DNA of 64,000 nucleotides from Sulfitobacter undariae (GCF_014196805.1 NZ_JACIEI010000019.1:1-64000), one strand, 5' to 3'. Positions 43,851 through 52,971 are shown, counted from the first letter of the stretch. A program made the numbers and translations. Notes: generated from the sequence alone by a model not told the origin.

Positions 43851-44048
43851 ACTTCCCATTCCGCTTGGTCGACTATGATCCTTCAACCTCTCGGGCAGAT
43901 CAGAGTTCCGGATTGATTAATAATGGTCAGTTCCATGTACGACCGCCGGGAGCTGTCAGTCAGGCGTCTCAACCAAAGTAGAGTATAGCCCTTTTTATGG
44001 GGCGATGAGATCGCGATTTGAGACGGTTTCAAGTTCAAACCATAAAGT

Positions 44049-44384
44049 TCAATTGGTTCGTGGCGCGGCCAGTATTATAGCTGCGCCGAGCAAGCAAACG
44101 GCTGTGCCAAGCGTATCCCACCTGTCCGGTCTGTGACCCTCTGCAAGCCACATCCACAGTACCGAAGCCGCAATGTAGACTCCGCCATAGGCGGCAAAGG
44201 CGCGGCCCGCAGCAACCGTTTCGACTTGCGCCAGAAGCCACCCGAATACCACCAAGGCTACAATACCGGGTACGAGCCAAGCCGCGGATGCGCCGAGGCG
44301 CCACCAGCTCCAGATCGCGAAACACCCGGCGATCTCGGCCAAGGCCGCAAGCGGATAGGCAAGCGCGGCAGGCATCTCAGGCAC
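44049..44384 (-). CDS. YnfA-family small membrane protein
   Basis: A 111-residue protein of four transmembrane helices with the YnfA pattern: [16 protein letters not shown], then [46 protein letters not shown]. It resembles small multidrug-resistance-type carriers, but function is uncertain. It overlaps the merR stop by 8 bases, so it is in the merR transcript. Confidence 0.9.
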   Translation of the reverse strand: MPEMPAALAYPLAALAEIAGCFAIWSWWRLGASAAWLVPGIVALVVFGWLLAQVETVAAGRAFAAYGGVYIAASVLWMWLAEGHRPDRWDTLGTAVCLLGAAIILAAPRTN

Positions 44385-44805
44385 CGATCTCGTCGTGTTC
44401 GGTCAAACATTCGGAATGATCCCGCAACACCTCAAGCACCTTGCAATCGGCGGTACGTCCACCGCTGCATTCGTGAACCATGCGTTTCAGTTCGGTGCGC
44501 AGCGCCTTCAGACGGGCCATGCGCTGCTCCACCTGCTTTAGCTGGCGACGCGCAATCGCGTCGGCTTCTTCGCAGGGCCGATTGGGCTGGTCGCTGAGGT
44601 CGAGCAGCTCGCGGATCGCATCAAGCGAGAAGCCGAGTTGTCGCGAATGGCGGATAAAGGACAGTCGGTCGAGCTGTGCATTGTCATAGCGCCTCTGTCC
44701 GCCTTCAGTCCGGCCGGGTTCGGGCATGAGCCCGATCTGCTCGTAGTACCGAATGGTCTGCACCTTTGTGCCGGTCTTCTTTGACAGAGTGCCGATCGTG
44801 AGCAT
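44377..44805 (-). CDS. MerR-family metal-responsive regulator (Zn/Cd/Pb type)
   Basis: A 142-residue activator. The N-terminal winged helix is [26 protein letters not shown], followed by a long dimerisation helix. Cysteines are at 78, 113, 121 and 133 (RPCEEA, HECSGG, ADCKVL, SECLTE), matching the ZntR/PbrR/CadR pattern for divalent soft metals rather than CueR. The start at 44805 follows GGAGG. It is divergent from the ten-gene operon that begins at 44977, whose promoter has a 19-bp spacer with a palindrome. Two more such promoters occur in the window. Confidence 0.92.
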   Translation of the reverse strand: MLTIGTLSKKTGTKVQTIRYYEQIGLMPEPGRTEGGQRRYDNAQLDRLSFIRHSRQLGFSLDAIRELLDLSDQPNRPCEEADAIARRQLKQVEQRMARLKALRTELKRMVHECSGGRTADCKVLEVLRDHSECLTEHDEIGA

Positions 44806-44909
44806 CTTCGCCTCCATGAAAAGTTACAGTCTTTGTAGGTTTTGCCGCCCCAATAGACAAGTGCCGGATTCACAGACGCGTGAGTTTAAGCCACAACGTG
44901 ATTTCGCGC

Positions 44910-44940
44910 TTGAACCTCTAGTAGCTAGAGGATGTAAACG
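44910..44940 (+). promoter_or_regulatory. MerR-type promoter/operator A (ten-gene operon)
   Basis: TTGAAC at 44910-44915 is followed by exactly 19 bases and then TAAACG. The spacer region holds the palindrome CCTCTAG-TAG-CTAGAGG (44915-44931). This extended spacing is the hallmark of MerR-activated promoters, and the site lies between merR and the operon it should activate, reading rightward. Confidence 0.75.
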
Positions 44941-44976
44941 CGGCAATAATCAAGAATCAAAATCAGGCGCACAGGA

Positions 44977-45592
44977 TTGTCCCTCACATCGGCACAGAAA
45001 TTTCTTTGGGTTTTGGCAGGCGTCGCGTCGCTTGCCTTCGTATGGTTTTTGCTCTGGTCGGACTATCGCGCTGACCGCGCCCGAACCGACACCGATCCAG
45101 CGTTTGTCGCTGCATTCGAATTGACGGACCACCAAGGTGTGGTTCGAACGGAAGAAGACTTTTCGGGGCGTTGGATGTTGGTATTTTTCGGCTTCAGCAA
45201 CTGCCCCGATGTCTGCCCGACGACACTGCCCGACGACACTGTCTGAGGTCGCGGCGGTGATGGACGGTCTGGGCGACAATGCCGCGAGGGTCCAGCCGAT
45301 TTTCATAACCATCGACCCCGAACGGGACACGCCCATGGCACTCGCCGAATTCGTTCCGCTGTTCGATGCGAACATCATCGGGCTGACAGGTACGCCCGAA
45401 CAGATCGCCGCTACATCCGAAACGTTTCCGATCTTCTTTGAACGCATCGAAGAGGCCACAGCGCCGGATGGCTACACAATGGGCCACACGTCGCATCTGT
45501 TTCTGTTCGACCCCGAGGCAGGCTTTGCAGACTCATGGCCCTATGGCACGTCCGCTGAAGAGATTCTCGCCGATCTGGAAGAGAGGATCTGA
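44977..45592 (+). pseudogene. SCO1/SenC-family protein, frameshifted by a 13-bp tandem duplication
   Basis: The first frame (44977-45246) encodes a membrane anchor and the copper motif CPDVCPTTL. The second frame (45137-45592) encodes the rest, including ITIDPERDTP and the conserved His in YTMGHTSHLFLFD. Between them CTGCCCGACGACA is duplicated exactly (45213-45225 and 45226-45238). Removing one copy restores CPDVCPTTLSEVAAV without interruption. SCO proteins deliver copper to cytochrome oxidase or act as periplasmic thiol reductants. The intact paralogue at 47167-47793 may compensate. Confidence 0.88.
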
Positions 45593-45597
45593 CCGAC

Positions 45598-46020
45598 ATG
45601 AACCGCGTACCCGCAGAAACCGCCCTCGGGCTGGCATGGATCGTTGCCCTCGTCGCCTCGCTTGCTGTACTTTTCATCGGCGAAGTGATGGGGCAGACAC
45701 CCTGCGTGTTGTGCTGGTTCCAGCGCGCCTTCATGTTCCCGCTCGCGATCATTCTCGGCCTCGGCCTTTGGTGGCGAGACGGCAGCGTCGGGCGCTATGG
45801 CATCGCTCTGGCGCTTGGTGGTGGCGTGGTCGCCCTGTGGCACATGGGCCTCTACGCGGGCCTGATCCCCGAACGTATCCAGCCCTGCACGGCCACCGGC
45901 CCCTCGTGCACCGATGATAACCAATTGGTCTTCGGCATCCCGATCCCGCTGATGGCGCTGGCCGCCTTCGCGCTGATCGGGTTCCTGTCGGCCCTTTCAT
46001 TGAAGGAAACACAAACATGA
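45598..46020 (+). CDS. dsbB: DsbB-like disulfide bond formation protein
   Basis: A 140-residue inner-membrane protein with four helices. The first cysteine pair is in TPCVLCWFQR (C36, C39), the canonical DsbB C-x-x-C, and the second pair is C97/C104 (QPCTATGPSC). It passes electrons from DsbA-type oxidants to quinones. It overlaps the next gene by 4 bases; the pair probably forms a dedicated oxidation couple. Confidence 0.9.
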   Translation: MNRVPAETALGLAWIVALVASLAVLFIGEVMGQTPCVLCWFQRAFMFPLAIILGLGLWWRDGSVGRYGIALALGGGVVALWHMGLYAGLIPERIQPCTATGPSCTDDNQLVFGIPIPLMALAAFALIGFLSALSLKETQT

Positions 46021-46676
46021 ATCGACGCGGCTTAATCCTGTCCGTTCTCGCCCTCGGCGTTGCCGGTTTCGGCGGAGCCACTTGGTACGCGACTCGCCCC
46101 GGCCCCGCGGCCGAAGCAAAAACCGTTGCGCCGGAACTCGCGGACGCGATGATCCGCTCTTACTCGCCCATCCTCGGACCTGCCGACGCGCCCGTCACGA
46201 TTGTCGAATTCTTTGACCCGGCCTGCGAGGCTTGCCGCGCCTTCCATCCGATCGTGAAGGACATCATGGCACAGCATGGAGATGCCGTCCGCGTCGTTAT
46301 CCGCTACACCGCGTTTCATGGCGAGGCATCCGAGGAAGCGATCCGCGTGCTCGAGGCAGCACGCATGCAAGGCGTTTACGAGCCGGTGCTCGAAGCCGTT
46401 CTGCGGGATCAGCCGAGATGGGCGTCGCACGGCGCGCCTGAGCTCGGTCTGATCCTCCAGATCGCCGCCACTGCCGGACTCGATGCAGAGGCCGCGCGCA
46501 CGCAAATGCTGGCACCAGATGTCGTTGCGATCCTGAATCAGGATCGTGCGGACGTCGAAACCGTGGGAGTGCGCCAGACTCCTACTTTCTTTGTAAACGG
46601 CAAGTCGCTCGATCCATTCGGGGAGGCAGAACTGCGGCGATTAGTGGCCGCGGAAGTTGCCGCCGTGCAAAGCTGA
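46017..46676 (+). CDS. DsbA-family thioredoxin-fold protein
   Basis: A 219-residue periplasmic protein with an N-terminal signal anchor (GLILSVLALGVAGFGGATWYA). The thioredoxin fold has FFDPACEACRAF with the active site C70-E-A-C73, and the cis-proline loop is QTPTFFVNG. It likely receives oxidising power from the adjacent DsbB and oxidises or protects thiols in metal-stressed envelopes. Confidence 0.9.
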   Translation: MNRRGLILSVLALGVAGFGGATWYATRPGPAAEAKTVAPELADAMIRSYSPILGPADAPVTIVEFFDPACEACRAFHPIVKDIMAQHGDAVRVVIRYTAFHGEASEEAIRVLEAARMQGVYEPVLEAVLRDQPRWASHGAPELGLILQIAATAGLDAEAARTQMLAPDVVAILNQDRADVETVGVRQTPTFFVNGKSLDPFGEAELRRLVAAEVAAVQS

Positions 46677-46699
46677 ATGGAAAAGGCAGGACCAAAACG

Positions 46700-47167
46700 A
46701 TGAAAAAGATTATTATGACGGGCACACTGGCCGCGCTCTTGACCTTTGGAGGGCTCTCAGTGCCCGCACTGGCCGGACCCGTGGATGCCGTCGTCGAAAG
46801 CGCGTGGTCTCGCGCCTCCATAGGGATGAACCGCCCCGGGGCCGCCTACATGACGATCCGCAACACTGGCGACGAGCCGGTGACGCTGATTGGTCTTTCA
46901 ACACCCCTCGCGATGATGCCCGAGATCCACGAGACGAAGACCAATGCCGAAGGTGTGAGTTCCATGAGCGCGGCAGGTGAGATCGCGATCGCCCCGGGCG
47001 AGAGCGTCGCGCTTGAGCCGGGCGGCCTCCACGCGATGTTGATGCGGCTACAACAACCCATGACGGAAGGGGAAACCTTTCCGCTGACCCTACTTTTTGT
47101 CGACGGGGGCGAGGTGACGGTCGAGGTGCCGATCCTTGGCATCGCCGCACGCGGACCGGAAGACTAA
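46700..47167 (+). CDS. PCu(A)C-type periplasmic copper chaperone
   Basis: A 155-residue secreted protein with signal MKKIIMTGTLAALLTFGGLSVPALA. The Cu(I) ligands fit the PCuAC pattern: MPEIHET, then M in SSMSAAG, and the GGLHAMLM motif (H-x-M-x-M-like). It passes copper to oxidase or SCO proteins, consistent with SCO genes on either side. Its stop overlaps the next start by one base. Confidence 0.92.
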   Translation: MKKIIMTGTLAALLTFGGLSVPALAGPVDAVVESAWSRASIGMNRPGAAYMTIRNTGDEPVTLIGLSTPLAMMPEIHETKTNAEGVSSMSAAGEIAIAPGESVALEPGGLHAMLMRLQQPMTEGETFPLTLLFVDGGEVTVEVPILGIAARGPED

Positions 47168-47793
47168 TGCGACGAAGGACGATCGCAGGATACGGCGCGG
47201 CCGGTGCCGGTGCAATTGCCTTGACGCTCTTCGTCGGTTGGTGGCGGGTCGACGGACCCGGTGCGCCCGAACCTATCGGGCAGCGGCCTATGGCTCTGAC
47301 CGAGATGGATTTCCGCCTGACTGACCATGAAGGCAACGAGGTCGGGCCGGAAACCCTGATCGGGCGACCGACGATGGCGTTCTTCGGTTTCACTTACTGC
47401 CCCGATGTCTGCCCGACCACGCTCTCGGACATTTCAGGTTGGCTCGACGATTTAGGAGACGAAGCCAAACAGCTGAACGTGGTTTTCATCACGGTCGATC
47501 CCGAGCGCGATACCGTCGAGGCGATGGCAGAATATGTCAGTTATTTCCACCCAGCGATCCGCGGCTGGACGGGACCGGAGGGGCAGATTGCGCGCATCGC
47601 GGACGGCTTCCGCGCTGCCTACGAGCGGGTGCCCACGGAAGGCGGCGACTACACGATGAACCACACGGCCAGCGTCTTCCTGTTCGGTGCTGCTGGACGG
47701 TTCGTCACCATGATTGACTATCATGAACCGAGGGAATTCGCGGTACCGAAGATCCGCCGCGCGTTGGAAGAAGAAACGGAGGGGGCGACATGA
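47167..47793 (+). CDS. SCO1/SenC-family protein (intact)
   Basis: A 208-residue membrane-anchored thioredoxin-like copper protein. It has an N-terminal helix (AAGAGAIALTLFVGWW), the copper-binding CPDVC (C78, C82), VVFITVDPERDT and the distal His in YTMNHTASVFLF. It is similar throughout to the frameshifted copy 2 kb upstream. It overlaps the peptidase gene by 4 bases. Confidence 0.93.
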   Translation: MRRRTIAGYGAAGAGAIALTLFVGWWRVDGPGAPEPIGQRPMALTEMDFRLTDHEGNEVGPETLIGRPTMAFFGFTYCPDVCPTTLSDISGWLDDLGDEAKQLNVVFITVDPERDTVEAMAEYVSYFHPAIRGWTGPEGQIARIADGFRAAYERVPTEGGDYTMNHTASVFLFGAAGRFVTMIDYHEPREFAVPKIRRALEEETEGAT

Positions 47794-49163
47794 GGCTCAG
47801 AACTTTTGCGGCAGGTGTCGCGCTTGCGGGGACCGTTTCGGGGGCGGCTATCGCCTTCTTCGATGTTCTGTCGAAAGAATCCGTGCCGCCAGAACTTGCC
47901 CAGGCAGGTAGCTGGATGCCCCAGCGTCCTGAAGCTCCCCGGAGCCTGGACATTCCGTTGTCGCTGCCAGCTACGGCGTGGGCGGAAGATACACCCCGCC
48001 TCGGCCCCTTCCCCCTGCTGCAGGCCGCTGTTGTTGACAGGCCGATGCAGGCGATCGAACCGCCCCTGTTGACTTGGTCTCGCGACATATCTTCTGGTGA
48101 AACGCTCGACTCCTTGCTTTCCGAAGCCGGTCTTGCGGGAGCCGACCGGGCGGAAGTCGCCCTTGCGCTTGGCGCGGAATACGATCTGCGACGGTTGCGG
48201 CCGGGGAATTCGGTCACTGTTGTTTCGACTATGGATGGCAGCCCCCGCACCGTCTCGCTCGCCGTCGAGGACGGGGTGCGGATCGAGGTGCTTTTTGGCG
48301 AGCAGGTGTCCACGCAGGTCGTGGCGCCGGATCCGGAGGTCGTAACCCTTGCTGGGGAGGCCGTGATCGACACCTCGATCTTCGCGGCACTCGACAATGC
48401 CGGCATCCCCGCCCGATTTGCCGTGGACCTTGCGCAAATGCTGGGTGGAACCGTGGATTTCCGCCGTGAGATGGCTGGAGGCGAGACACTAAGGCTTCTC
48501 TGGCGCGAGACGCGCGTCGGCGATGACAAGATCGGACAGCCGGACCTCGCCTTCGCCGCACTGGAAATCGGCGATTCGCTTTACGAGATCGTTTGGCCGG
48601 ACGACGGCAGCGGTCAGGCGACGATCTACGTCGATGGCGAGGTGCTTCGCGTCTTTGCACAGCCGGTCGAGGGCGCGCGCCTCAGCTCGGTGTTCGGGCG
48701 CCGCACACATCCGGTCTACGGAAACGTCCGGATGCACACCGGCGTCGATTTTGCCGCGGCAAGCGGGACGCCGGTACGGACGACGGCACCGGGCCGGGTC
48801 AGCTTCATCGGCTGGCGAGGCGGCTATGGACGCGTGGTCGAAATCTCCCACGGCTCCGAGACCATGACGCGCTACGCGCATCTCAGCGCCGTGCCGGAGG
48901 GCCTATCACAGGGCCAACGCGTGGCGGCGGGAGATGTGATCGGCCGCGTTGGCGCAACCGGCACAGCGACAGGTCCCAACCTGCACTACGAAGTCCTCGT
49001 AGATGGGCGTCCGACTGACCCTCTCTCTGACGACCGGCTCGCAGAAGCCGCAGAGAAAGAGGTGGATGATACCGCCGCGCTGTTGCGTCTGACCGAGGCG
49101 CGCGCGCTTCTGACTGAAAACCTTGACAGCGAAATTGCCCAGACGACAACCGAAAGGCTCTGA
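47790..49163 (+). CDS. M23/LytM-domain envelope peptidase with a substituted catalytic histidine
   Basis: A 457-residue exported protein with an N-terminal hydrophobic segment, a central region with LysM/OapA-like spacing (SSGETLDSLLSEAGLAGADRAEVALAL) and a C-terminal LytM domain. The first metal motif HTGVD (H316, D320) and RYAHL (H364) are present. The last motif, usually H-L-H-Y-E, reads N397-L-H399-Y-E. The usual first His of H-x-H is therefore Asn, which may impair hydrolysis and suggests an amidase-activator role. It would act on peptidoglycan during metal stress. Confidence 0.85.
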   Translation: MRLRTFAAGVALAGTVSGAAIAFFDVLSKESVPPELAQAGSWMPQRPEAPRSLDIPLSLPATAWAEDTPRLGPFPLLQAAVVDRPMQAIEPPLLTWSRDISSGETLDSLLSEAGLAGADRAEVALALGAEYDLRRLRPGNSVTVVSTMDGSPRTVSLAVEDGVRIEVLFGEQVSTQVVAPDPEVVTLAGEAVIDTSIFAALDNAGIPARFAVDLAQMLGGTVDFRREMAGGETLRLLWRETRVGDDKIGQPDLAFAALEIGDSLYEIVWPDDGSGQATIYVDGEVLRVFAQPVEGARLSSVFGRRTHPVYGNVRMHTGVDFAAASGTPVRTTAPGRVSFIGWRGGYGRVVEISHGSETMTRYAHLSAVPEGLSQGQRVAAGDVIGRVGATGTATGPNLHYEVLVDGRPTDPLSDDRLAEAAEKEVDDTAALLRLTEARALLTENLDSEIAQTTTERL

Positions 49164-49166
49164 CCC

Positions 49167-49622
49167 ATGAAACGCATGACCCAAGCTCTGACCATCGCGC
49201 TCGCCCTGTTCCCGGCGGCCCAGGCCCTCGCAGAGGCAACAGCGATAGACGTCCGCAAGACCAACGGATGCGGCTGCTGCCTGTCCTGGATGAACCATCT
49301 CGAGGAAAACGGATTCGCGCCGACGGGCGAGAACATGTTTGGCGGGTCGCTGGTTCGTTTCAAGCTCGACAACGGCGTGCCGCAGCGCATGGTCTCCTGC
49401 CATACCGCGCTCATAGAGGGCTACGTGATTGAAGGCCATGTCCCGGCCGCTGATATCCGCCGCCTTCTTGAGGAACGCCCGGACGCCGTCGGCCTCGCCG
49501 TTCCGGGAATGCCCTATGGCTCGCCCGGCATGGGGCCGGAAGAAAACCGTGAAGCTTATGATGTCTTCCTCATCCGCGAGGACGGGTCGACCGAAGTCTT
49601 TTCAAGCTACGCCGAAGGATAA
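49167..49622 (+). CDS. DUF411 periplasmic metal-binding protein (second copy)
   Basis: A 151-residue exported protein with a Sec signal (QALTIALALFPAAQALA). It has NGCGCCLSWM, MVSCHTA, EGHVPAADIRRLL and PGMPYGSPGM as in the copy at 1644-2123. The last 75 residues of the two are nearly the same, whereas the signal peptides are of different types (Sec here, Tat-like there). It lies 3 bases after the peptidase gene in the operon. Confidence 0.88.
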   Translation: MKRMTQALTIALALFPAAQALAEATAIDVRKTNGCGCCLSWMNHLEENGFAPTGENMFGGSLVRFKLDNGVPQRMVSCHTALIEGYVIEGHVPAADIRRLLEERPDAVGLAVPGMPYGSPGMGPEENREAYDVFLIREDGSTEVFSSYAEG

Positions 49623-49634
49623 TCTGGCCCGCTT

Positions 49635-50417
49635 ATGGAAAACCTGTCTCCGATAATGCTCGGCTTTCTCGGAAGCCTTGCCGCCGGATCGCTCACGGCA
49701 GTCGGAGCAATTCCCGTGCTGTTCGGGCGCATCCCGTCGCGGGCGACGCGCGATCTGTCGCTCGGCTTCGCTGCCGGCGTCATGCTCTCAGCCTCGTTCT
49801 TTTCTCTGATCATCCCGGCATTGGATGCGGCGGAGCCGATGTTCGAAAACGGCGCGATGCCTGCGGTCATCGTTTGCGTCTCGATCCTTTTGGGCATGGG
49901 GGCCGTTGCATTGATGAATGAAAGGCTGCCGCACGAGCATTTCAGAACGGGACGCGAAGGGCCCGAAGCGGCGTCCTTACGGCGGGTCTGGCTGTTCATC
50001 ATCGCGATCACGATCCACAACTTCCCCGAAGGCCTCGCGGTCGGAGTTGGCTTCGGTTCCGGAGGTATGGAGGGCGGTCTGCCACTCGCTATCGGCATCG
50101 GGCTTCAGAATGCGCCTGAAGGGCTGGCCGTCGCGGTATCCCTGTTGGGCGAAGGATATCCGAAGCTGCGCGCATGGGGCATCGCCGCGCTAACGGGCAT
50201 GGTCGAGCCGATTGGCGGTTTGCTCGGGGCGGGCATCATCACACTGTCGGAACCGCTGCTGCCATGGGGCTTGGCCTTTGCCGCAGGCGCCATGCTCTAT
50301 GTCATCAGCCACGAAATCATCCCCGAAACCCATCGAAGCGGCCATCAGAACAAGGCAACGCTCGGCTTGGCCGTCGGGCTCGTTTTGATGCTTTTTCTCG
50401 ATGTTTGGTTGGGGTGA
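49635..50417 (+). CDS. ZIP-family metal transporter
   Basis: A 260-residue membrane protein of about eight helices. The ZIP signature in helix IV is ITIHNFPEGLAVGVGFG, and helix V has IGLQNAPEGLAV, with a further H-E in VISHEIIPETHRSGH. ZIP proteins move Zn or other divalent metals toward the cytoplasm, though GufA-type members can act differently. Its place in an efflux operon suggests metal redistribution. Confidence 0.9.
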   Translation: MENLSPIMLGFLGSLAAGSLTAVGAIPVLFGRIPSRATRDLSLGFAAGVMLSASFFSLIIPALDAAEPMFENGAMPAVIVCVSILLGMGAVALMNERLPHEHFRTGREGPEAASLRRVWLFIIAITIHNFPEGLAVGVGFGSGGMEGGLPLAIGIGLQNAPEGLAVAVSLLGEGYPKLRAWGIAALTGMVEPIGGLLGAGIITLSEPLLPWGLAFAAGAMLYVISHEIIPETHRSGHQNKATLGLAVGLVLMLFLDVWLG

Positions 50418-50421
50418 CGCA

Positions 50422-50904
50422 ATGCCAGTGCATAAACTATCTCCGGTGATCGGCATTTTTGCGGCGCTTACCGCTTTCGTAATCGATCAGATCACAAAAG
50501 CCATTGTTGTGGCGAATGCGGCCTCCTTAAGCACTGGAATCGCCGTGTTTCCAGGTTTTAACCTTGTCTTTTATCGCAATGATGGCGTCACTTTCGGATT
50601 ACTTGGCGGCGCACCATGGTGGAGCCTCATAGCTCTCGCTCTTGCCATCTGCGGCTGGCTGGGGGTTATGCTGTTTCGCGCCGAAAATGCGGTTGAAACG
50701 CTCGCTTACGGAGCGATCATCGGTGGAGCCTTGGGCAATGTCATTGATCGTGTGCGGTATCGGGCTGTAACGGACTTCCTGGATTTCTACATCAACTCAA
50801 CGCATTGGCCTGCCTTCAACATGGCCGATGTGTTTGTCGTCAGTGGCGTGGGGCTCTTGCTCGCCGCACCCTGGGTCAGTGCGCGGCGTCCGATCAAGTC
50901 GTGA
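50422..50904 (+). CDS. lspA: Lipoprotein signal peptidase LspA
   Basis: A 160-residue four-helix aspartic protease that cleaves prolipoprotein signal peptides. The conserved blocks are IDQITKAIV, FNLVFYRNDGVTFGLL, GNVIDRVRYRAVTDFLDF with catalytic D118, and AFNMADVFV with D136. The start at 50422 is used because 50401 is inside the ZIP gene. LspA genes occur in lead and other metal operons. The stop overlaps the lnt GTG start. Confidence 0.93.
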   Translation: MPVHKLSPVIGIFAALTAFVIDQITKAIVVANAASLSTGIAVFPGFNLVFYRNDGVTFGLLGGAPWWSLIALALAICGWLGVMLFRAENAVETLAYGAIIGGALGNVIDRVRYRAVTDFLDFYINSTHWPAFNMADVFVVSGVGLLLAAPWVSARRPIKS

Positions 50905-52478
50905 AGCCGGTAATTCTGAACTGCTTCGCTCTGCGCAAACGTCTGCTCTCGCGGATGACGCTTGGTTTCGCCGCCGGGGCGCTGACCGTTCTAACCTTCC
51001 CGCCTTTCTCGATTCTCCTTCTTGTTCCCGTTGCCTATTCTGCGTTGTTTGTCGGTCTTCGCGACCTCTCCTTCGGGCGTGCTTTTCTCGTCGGCTGGGC
51101 GTTTGGTCTCGGCCAGTTCGGTTTCGGGATTTCGTGGATCGCGGAAAGTTTCTACGTCGAACCCGAGCGTTTCGGGGCGCTGGCGATCCCGGCCGTCGCG
51201 GGATTGTCCGCAGGTCTCGCGATTTTCCCGGCCATTGCCGCCGTGCTCTTCGTCGAAATCGCGCGGCGCGGAGCCATGGGCAGTCTCCTGGCCTGTCTCC
51301 TGTTCGCGACCTCCTGGACCGCGGCCGAGTGGTTGCGCGGTCACGTTCTGACAGGTTTTCCGTGGAACCTCGCCGGCTACGCTCTTGTCGATTACGCCGC
51401 CCTTCGCCAGCCCGCCGCCTGGGTGGGAAGTTATGGGCTAAGCTTTCTCACCGTGTTCGTAGCGGCACTCCCCGGCGCGGCTCTCATGGCGGTCGGGCGA
51501 CAACGATTGATCATCTCGCTCATGCCGCTGGCCGGCATCGTGACGATGTGGGCCGTCGGCACGCTTCGCCTCCAGTCGGATGCACCACAGCCACCGGATG
51601 TCGACCTGCGCATCGTTCAGGGCAACGTTCCCCAAGAGGAGAAATGGGCGCCCGAGAACCGCGAGGCGACCTTCGCGCTCTATCTCGAGCTTTCAACCCA
51701 GCCCGGCGATTTCGACGTTCTTCTCTGGCCGGAAACCGCCTTTCCCGGGTTCCTCGATGAGGATGCCCAGGCGCGATCCCGCATTGCCGCTGCGCTACCG
51801 GACGGCAGCGTGCTGCTAACCGGAGTGCCGGACCGTGTACTGAGCGAGGATGACACCCGATATTTCAACACCGTCCAGGCTTTTGACGATACCAATGAGA
51901 TCCTGACCGGATACGCGAAACACCATCTCGTGCCCTTTGGCGAATACGTGCCATTCCGCGGCTGGTTGCCGATCGAGCGGCTGACGGCGGGGCTGGGCGA
52001 TTTTACGCCCGGACCGGGTCCGCGCACCCTTGCGCTTCCGGGTATGCCCCTGGTCGCCGTGGCGATCTGCTATGAGATCATTTTCCCGGGCCATGTGGTC
52101 GACGACATGTTCCGACCCGACTGGATTTTTAACGCGACGAACGATTCCTGGTTTGGAACCAGCATCGGACCCGAGCAGCATCTGGCTTCCGCACGTATGC
52201 GCGCCGTAGAGGAAGGCCTTCCTGTCATCCGAGCCGCGAATACGGGCATCTCTGCGGTCATCGACGCGAACGGAGAGATCATTGCGCGGCTCGATACCGG
52301 GGAAAGGGGCATCATCGACGCTGATCTTCCCTCAGCGCAGCCGCCTACGCCATATGCGCTTTTCGGGGACTGGATGTTGCTGGCGCTCATCTTGGCTTCG
52401 TGGAGCTGGGCTCTGGCGGCCAATGCGACGGCTAACTACCGCCGCATGAGAAAGACCGTCATGCAAAGATGTGGATAG
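50901..52478 (+). CDS. lnt: Apolipoprotein N-acyltransferase Lnt
   Basis: A 525-residue inner-membrane enzyme that adds the third acyl chain to lipoproteins. Membrane helices precede a nitrilase-like domain with the Glu in LLWPETAFPG, Lys/His region YAKHHLVPFGEYVPF and the catalytic Cys in VAICYEIIFP. It starts at GTG 50901 (GTGA overlap with lspA). A mobile lspA-lnt pair inside a metal operon is unusual, since lnt is a chromosomal housekeeping gene. Confidence 0.93.
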   Translation: MKPVILNCFALRKRLLSRMTLGFAAGALTVLTFPPFSILLLVPVAYSALFVGLRDLSFGRAFLVGWAFGLGQFGFGISWIAESFYVEPERFGALAIPAVAGLSAGLAIFPAIAAVLFVEIARRGAMGSLLACLLFATSWTAAEWLRGHVLTGFPWNLAGYALVDYAALRQPAAWVGSYGLSFLTVFVAALPGAALMAVGRQRLIISLMPLAGIVTMWAVGTLRLQSDAPQPPDVDLRIVQGNVPQEEKWAPENREATFALYLELSTQPGDFDVLLWPETAFPGFLDEDAQARSRIAAALPDGSVLLTGVPDRVLSEDDTRYFNTVQAFDDTNEILTGYAKHHLVPFGEYVPFRGWLPIERLTAGLGDFTPGPGPRTLALPGMPLVAVAICYEIIFPGHVVDDMFRPDWIFNATNDSWFGTSIGPEQHLASARMRAVEEGLPVIRAANTGISAVIDANGEIIARLDTGERGIIDADLPSAQPPTPYALFGDWMLLALILASWSWALAANATANYRRMRKTVMQRCG

Positions 52479-52971
52479 GCGTTCCGTCCTTCACCATTGC
52501 ATAGATGTCCTCGATCTGCCGATCTGTGACTGCGATGCAGCCAGCTGTCCAGTCGCGGATGTCCGTCGGGTCGATGCCGGGGCGTGGACCACCATGGATG
52601 AAGATGTCGCCGCCGGGGGAAAGGCCCTGCGCTGCGGCAAAGGCGATGTCGGCCTCATTTGGATAAGAGATGCCAACTGAAAGATGATACGTACTTTCAG
52701 GGTTGCGCTTATCGACTATGTAGGTGCCCTCCGGGGTCCGACCGTCTCCCTCGAATTGCTTGTGACCCTGAGGAGCGAAGCCCAGCCCGATCGGATAGGT
52801 TTGCAGCACGCGATCGGATCCGTCGAGAAAAAGCAAACGCTGTCCCTTGTAGAGCCGAAGTCGCGTCACTTCGGGTCCGTCATAGCTGCGGAACTTGCCG
52901 GCACAGCCCGACAAAAAGGCCGCTAAGCCACCCAACAGGACGGCGCGGCGGGGAAATCGGATGGTTTTCAC
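52459..52971 (-). CDS. L,D-transpeptidase lipoprotein (YkuD)
   Basis: A 170-residue lipoprotein with lipobox FLSGC (C23). The YkuD domain has IFIHGG (126-128) and the catalytic site WTAGCIAVTD (C145). It makes 3-3 peptidoglycan cross-links or attaches lipoproteins. It converges on lnt with a 20-base overlap. The IS200-type element begins about 12 bases upstream of its start, so its own promoter may be lost. Confidence 0.9.
   Translation of the reverse strand: MKTIRFPRRAVLLGGLAAFLSGCAGKFRSYDGPEVTRLRLYKGQRLLFLDGSDRVLQTYPIGLGFAPQGHKQFEGDGRTPEGTYIVDKRNPESTYHLSVGISYPNEADIAFAAAQGLSPGGDIFIHGGPRPGIDPTDIRDWTAGCIAVTDRQIEDIYAMVKDGTPIHIFA

Noticed and set aside
44977-45592. Two separate small genes in place of one SCO gene
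   Set aside because: The halves join into a single continuous SCO sequence when one 13-bp repeat unit is removed, so they are one frameshifted gene.
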